Origin: Mariprofundaceae bacterium
GTDB taxonomy: Bacteria; Pseudomonadota; Zetaproteobacteria; Mariprofundales; Mariprofundaceae
Direction of reading: 5' to 3'
NCBI GenBank assembly: GCA_030950865.1
Contig: JAUZQR010000006.1
Coordinates: forward strand, 1-6,995
DNA: 6,995 bases
Part shown: in pieces, positions 5,369 through 6,995 of the stretch
Numbering within the stretch: the stretch's first letter is position 1
How the letters are laid out: each line of letters starts with the position of its first letter
Made by a program: the position numbers and the translations under genes
Notes under the pieces: model-generated
Told to the model about the DNA's origin: nothing
The model's input: the letters and a program-made list of their open reading frames with translations, nothing else
Databases searched by the model: none

Positions 5369-6345
5369 CGATTCGTACACCGCATTTATCACAAGCGGAA
5401 GAATGGTTGAAAACATCAAGTTTGGCATGCCGCCTACCGCAATCAATGGCTGTAGGTTGGTCTGGCGGCATAGACTCAACAGCCTTACTTTTGGCTTTGC
5501 ACCATGCAGGTTTTCAAGTGCATGCTTGGCATATTGACCATGCTTGGCATCAGCAATCTTCTCGTGACTCTGAGAAACTCTCTCATCTGGCAGAATCTTG
5601 GGGTATCACCTTTTTATCGCGGAGGTTGACTGAAACAGCAACATCCAACCGTGAAGCACATGCGCGACAAGGACGTTATCAAGCTTTTCAAGCGATGGCT
5701 AAAGAAACAGGTGTATATGCGATTGCTTTGGGACATCATGCTGATGATCAGGCAGAAACTGTTTGTATGCGGATGTTGCAGGGTGCTGGTGTGATGGGCT
5801 GTCGGGGCATAAGCCCACATAGTTGCCGCAATGGATTAGATATTTATCGACCTTTATTGCATGTGCGAAGATATTCCTTAAAGAATGCTTTACAGGAAGC
5901 GGGTATTGCGTGGTTACATGACGCTAGTAATGACGATGTGAGTCTATGGCGAAATCGTATTCGTCTGGAGCTTTTTCCTAAAATATTGTCTATGGGTCAT
6001 AATCCTTATACGCTGTTTACACGTTGGCAAAAGCAGGCTGTAGCATTGGCAAATAGGGTAGATGATGCGGCTGATGGTATAGCTTTGGATGTGACAGGTT
6101 CGACTTGCTCCGTTTTATGGTATGATTGGCAAAACTTATCGCAGGCAGTACGGGCACAGGTTTTGCAGCGCATGGCAGCATCTGTGCTAGGTGAAGGTGT
6201 AGTTCTTGGACGTAGACATATTGAGCTGATTGAGTTTTGGCAAAAAAAAAGTGGGCGTGGTGGTTTGGATTTATCGGCTTGCCGCGTATCACATTGTGCT
6301 GGTTACTTGCATCTTGAGAGCAGGAAGGCAATCTCCTGCACTTGA
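5353..6345 (+). CDS. tilS: tRNA(Ile)-lysidine synthetase, short form
   Basis: TilS converts the wobble cytidine (C34) of the minor tRNA-Ile(CAU) to lysidine, using ATP and lysine, so that it reads AUA and is charged with isoleucine. It is usually essential. Numbered from the longest frame (330 residues), the PP-loop SGGIDS is at 37-42. HIDHAWH (60-66) is the family HVNHxLR-like motif, followed by NREAHARQGRY (99-109), LGHHADDQAET (126-136), IYRPLL (164-169) and WLHDASNDD (187-195) with RNRIR (200-204). Residues ~215-325 fit the central substrate-binding domain. The C-terminal domain of the 432-residue E. coli enzyme is absent, as in the compact Aquifex type. The start is not ATG: TTG at 5353 opens the longest frame, but GGAGG (5360-5364) sits six bases before ATT at 5371, which may be the true start (324 residues). 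TTG 5407 is a third, less likely option because it leaves a short N-terminus. Confidence 0.93.
   Translation: MGWRLAIRTPHLSQAEEWLKTSSLACRLPQSMAVGWSGGIDSTALLLALHHAGFQVHAWHIDHAWHQQSSRDSEKLSHLAESWGITFLSRRLTETATSNREAHARQGRYQAFQAMAKETGVYAIALGHHADDQAETVCMRMLQGAGVMGCRGISPHSCRNGLDIYRPLLHVRRYSLKNALQEAGIAWLHDASNDDVSLWRNRIRLELFPKILSMGHNPYTLFTRWQKQAVALANRVDDAADGIALDVTGSTCSVLWYDWQNLSQAVRAQVLQRMAASVLGEGVVLGRRHIELIEFWQKKSGRGGLDLSACRVSHCAGYLHLESRKAISCT
5360..5373 (+). promoter_or_regulatory. Shine-Dalgarno GGAGG and candidate ATT start codon of tilS
   Basis: GGAGG (5360-5364) lies in the last Gly-Gly codons of the upstream gene. Six bases later comes ATT (5371-5373) in the tilS frame. No ATG, GTG or TTG occurs in frame at a usable distance after this site; the next TTG is at 5407, about 43 bases away. 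ATT is a rare start codon, known for infC and pcnB in E. coli, where it limits expression. This placement is a hypothesis from spacing alone. Confidence 0.4.
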
Positions 6346-6434
6346 TGCGGTAGTGATTAATGGTTGAGAATTAATGTTGGTTTCATCTTGCATGAGGCAT
6401 CATTGTTTTTGAATGAAAATTGGAGTTTGAATTT
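6346..6434 (+). promoter_or_regulatory. tilS-ftsH gap and ftsH ribosome site
   Basis: This 89-bp gap shows no clear terminator. ATTAAT occurs at 6356-6361 and again at 6370-6375 and could form a weak AT-only stem around an 8-base loop. GGAG (6422-6425) is nine bases before the ftsH ATG and is its likely ribosome site. No promoter with both elements stands out, so ftsH may be read from upstream or from a promoter I cannot recognise. No heat-shock sigma-32 box was recognised. Confidence 0.4.
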
Positions 6435-6995
6435 ATGGGTAAGAATTTATTGTTGTGGGTTGTCATTGGTCTGACCATGATGAGTGTGTTTAATATGTTT
6501 ACGGTGCCGGGTGGTAAGTCTGAGCCTATGACATATTCATCCTTTATTGATCATGTTGAACAGGGAATGGTTGAGCAAGTTACCATCAACGACAAACAAG
6601 TTTCGGGTCAGTTTCGTGATTTGTCGGGAGAGATGAAAAGCTTCACCTTACAAGTTCCCAACGATCCAAATTTGATGCAGCGTTTATTGGATAATCAGGT
6701 GGAAGTGGATGTGAAAGCACCTACGGAAGTGCCATTCCTATTATCTATTCTTATTTCATGGTTCCCGATGCTATTGTTGATTGGTGTGTGGATTTTCTTC
6801 ATGCGCCAAATGCAAGGTGGTGGCAAAGGTGGAGCGATGGGCTTTGGTAAGAGCAAAGCAAAATTACTTACTGAAAACACCAACCGTGTAACCTTTGATG
6901 ATGTGGCTGGTTGTGATGAAGCCAAGCAAGAAGTAACCGAAGTGATTGAGTTTTTGCGTGACCCTTCAAAATTTACACGTTTGGGTGGCAAGATT
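6435..6995 (+). CDS. ftsH: ATP-dependent zinc metalloprotease FtsH, N-terminal part (cut by window end)
   Basis: FtsH is a hexameric AAA protease anchored in the inner membrane that degrades misassembled membrane proteins and selected regulators. The 187 codons visible cover the start of the protein. A first membrane helix lies at about 5-22 (LLLWVVIGLTMMSVFNMF), followed by a periplasmic domain of ~75 residues that contains MTYSSFIDHVEQGMVEQV (32-49). The second membrane helix is at about 101-122. It leads into the Gly-rich linker QMQGGGKGGAMGFGKSKAKLL (126-145), then VTFDDVAGCDEAKQEVTEV (152-170) and FLRDPSKFTRLGGKI, all diagnostic of FtsH. The frame is still open at 6995, just before the expected Walker A sequence, so the ATPase and HEXXH protease domains lie beyond the edge. 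ATG 6435 has GGAG nine bases upstream. Position after tilS is a common arrangement in proteobacteria. Confidence 0.95.
   Translation, partial: MGKNLLLWVVIGLTMMSVFNMFTVPGGKSEPMTYSSFIDHVEQGMVEQVTINDKQVSGQFRDLSGEMKSFTLQVPNDPNLMQRLLDNQVEVDVKAPTEVPFLLSILISWFPMLLLIGVWIFFMRQMQGGGKGGAMGFGKSKAKLLTENTNRVTFDDVAGCDEAKQEVTEVIEFLRDPSKFTRLGGKI

Noticed and set aside
6017..6331. Minus-strand 104-codon frame opposite tilS
   Set aside because: Antisense shadow of conserved tilS coding sequence; low-complexity composition and no independent support.

Overview
This window reads as a piece of a proteobacterial chromosome made mostly of housekeeping genes. The sequence looks moderately AT-rich by eye (not computed). 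Protein style and the tilS-ftsH adjacency suggest Gammaproteobacteria or Zetaproteobacteria, but no marker gene fixes the taxon. I see no tRNA, rRNA, CRISPR array, transposase or prophage gene.

Left half (52-2987, minus strand): a compact four-gene operon, read right to left. It encodes a zinc/manganese-type ABC importer: periplasmic binding protein (znuA-like, 2157-2987), ATPase (znuC-like, 1372-2160) and ABC-3 permease (znuB-like, 555-1379). A small RDD-family membrane protein (52-579) follows. Every junction overlaps (4, 8 and 25 bp), so the four are very probably co-transcribed and translationally coupled. The binding protein captures the metal in the periplasm, the permease forms the channel and the ATPase drives uptake. 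The role of the RDD protein is unknown. The ATPase ends in a short His/Cys-rich tail that could bind metal.

Middle (2988-3220): a 233-bp divergent control region. It holds a weak Fur/Zur-like match just upstream of the binding-protein gene, a CCTATAGG palindrome next to a T8 run, an imperfect hairpin, two 12-bp direct repeats and a possible promoter for the rightward genes.

Right half (3221-6995, plus strand): a large cytoplasmic protein of 715 residues that I cannot assign to a family comes first. Its C-terminal third resembles, by eye, a decayed class III nucleotide cyclase fold. It overlaps tilS (tRNA-Ile lysidine synthetase), whose start codon is not ATG: either TTG at 5353 or an unusual ATT at 5371 behind a strong Shine-Dalgarno sequence. 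After an 89-bp gap, the N-terminal part of ftsH (membrane AAA protease) runs off the right edge just before its Walker A motif. The most interesting points are the unknown 715-residue protein, the tilS start and the metal-transporter operon with its RDD partner.
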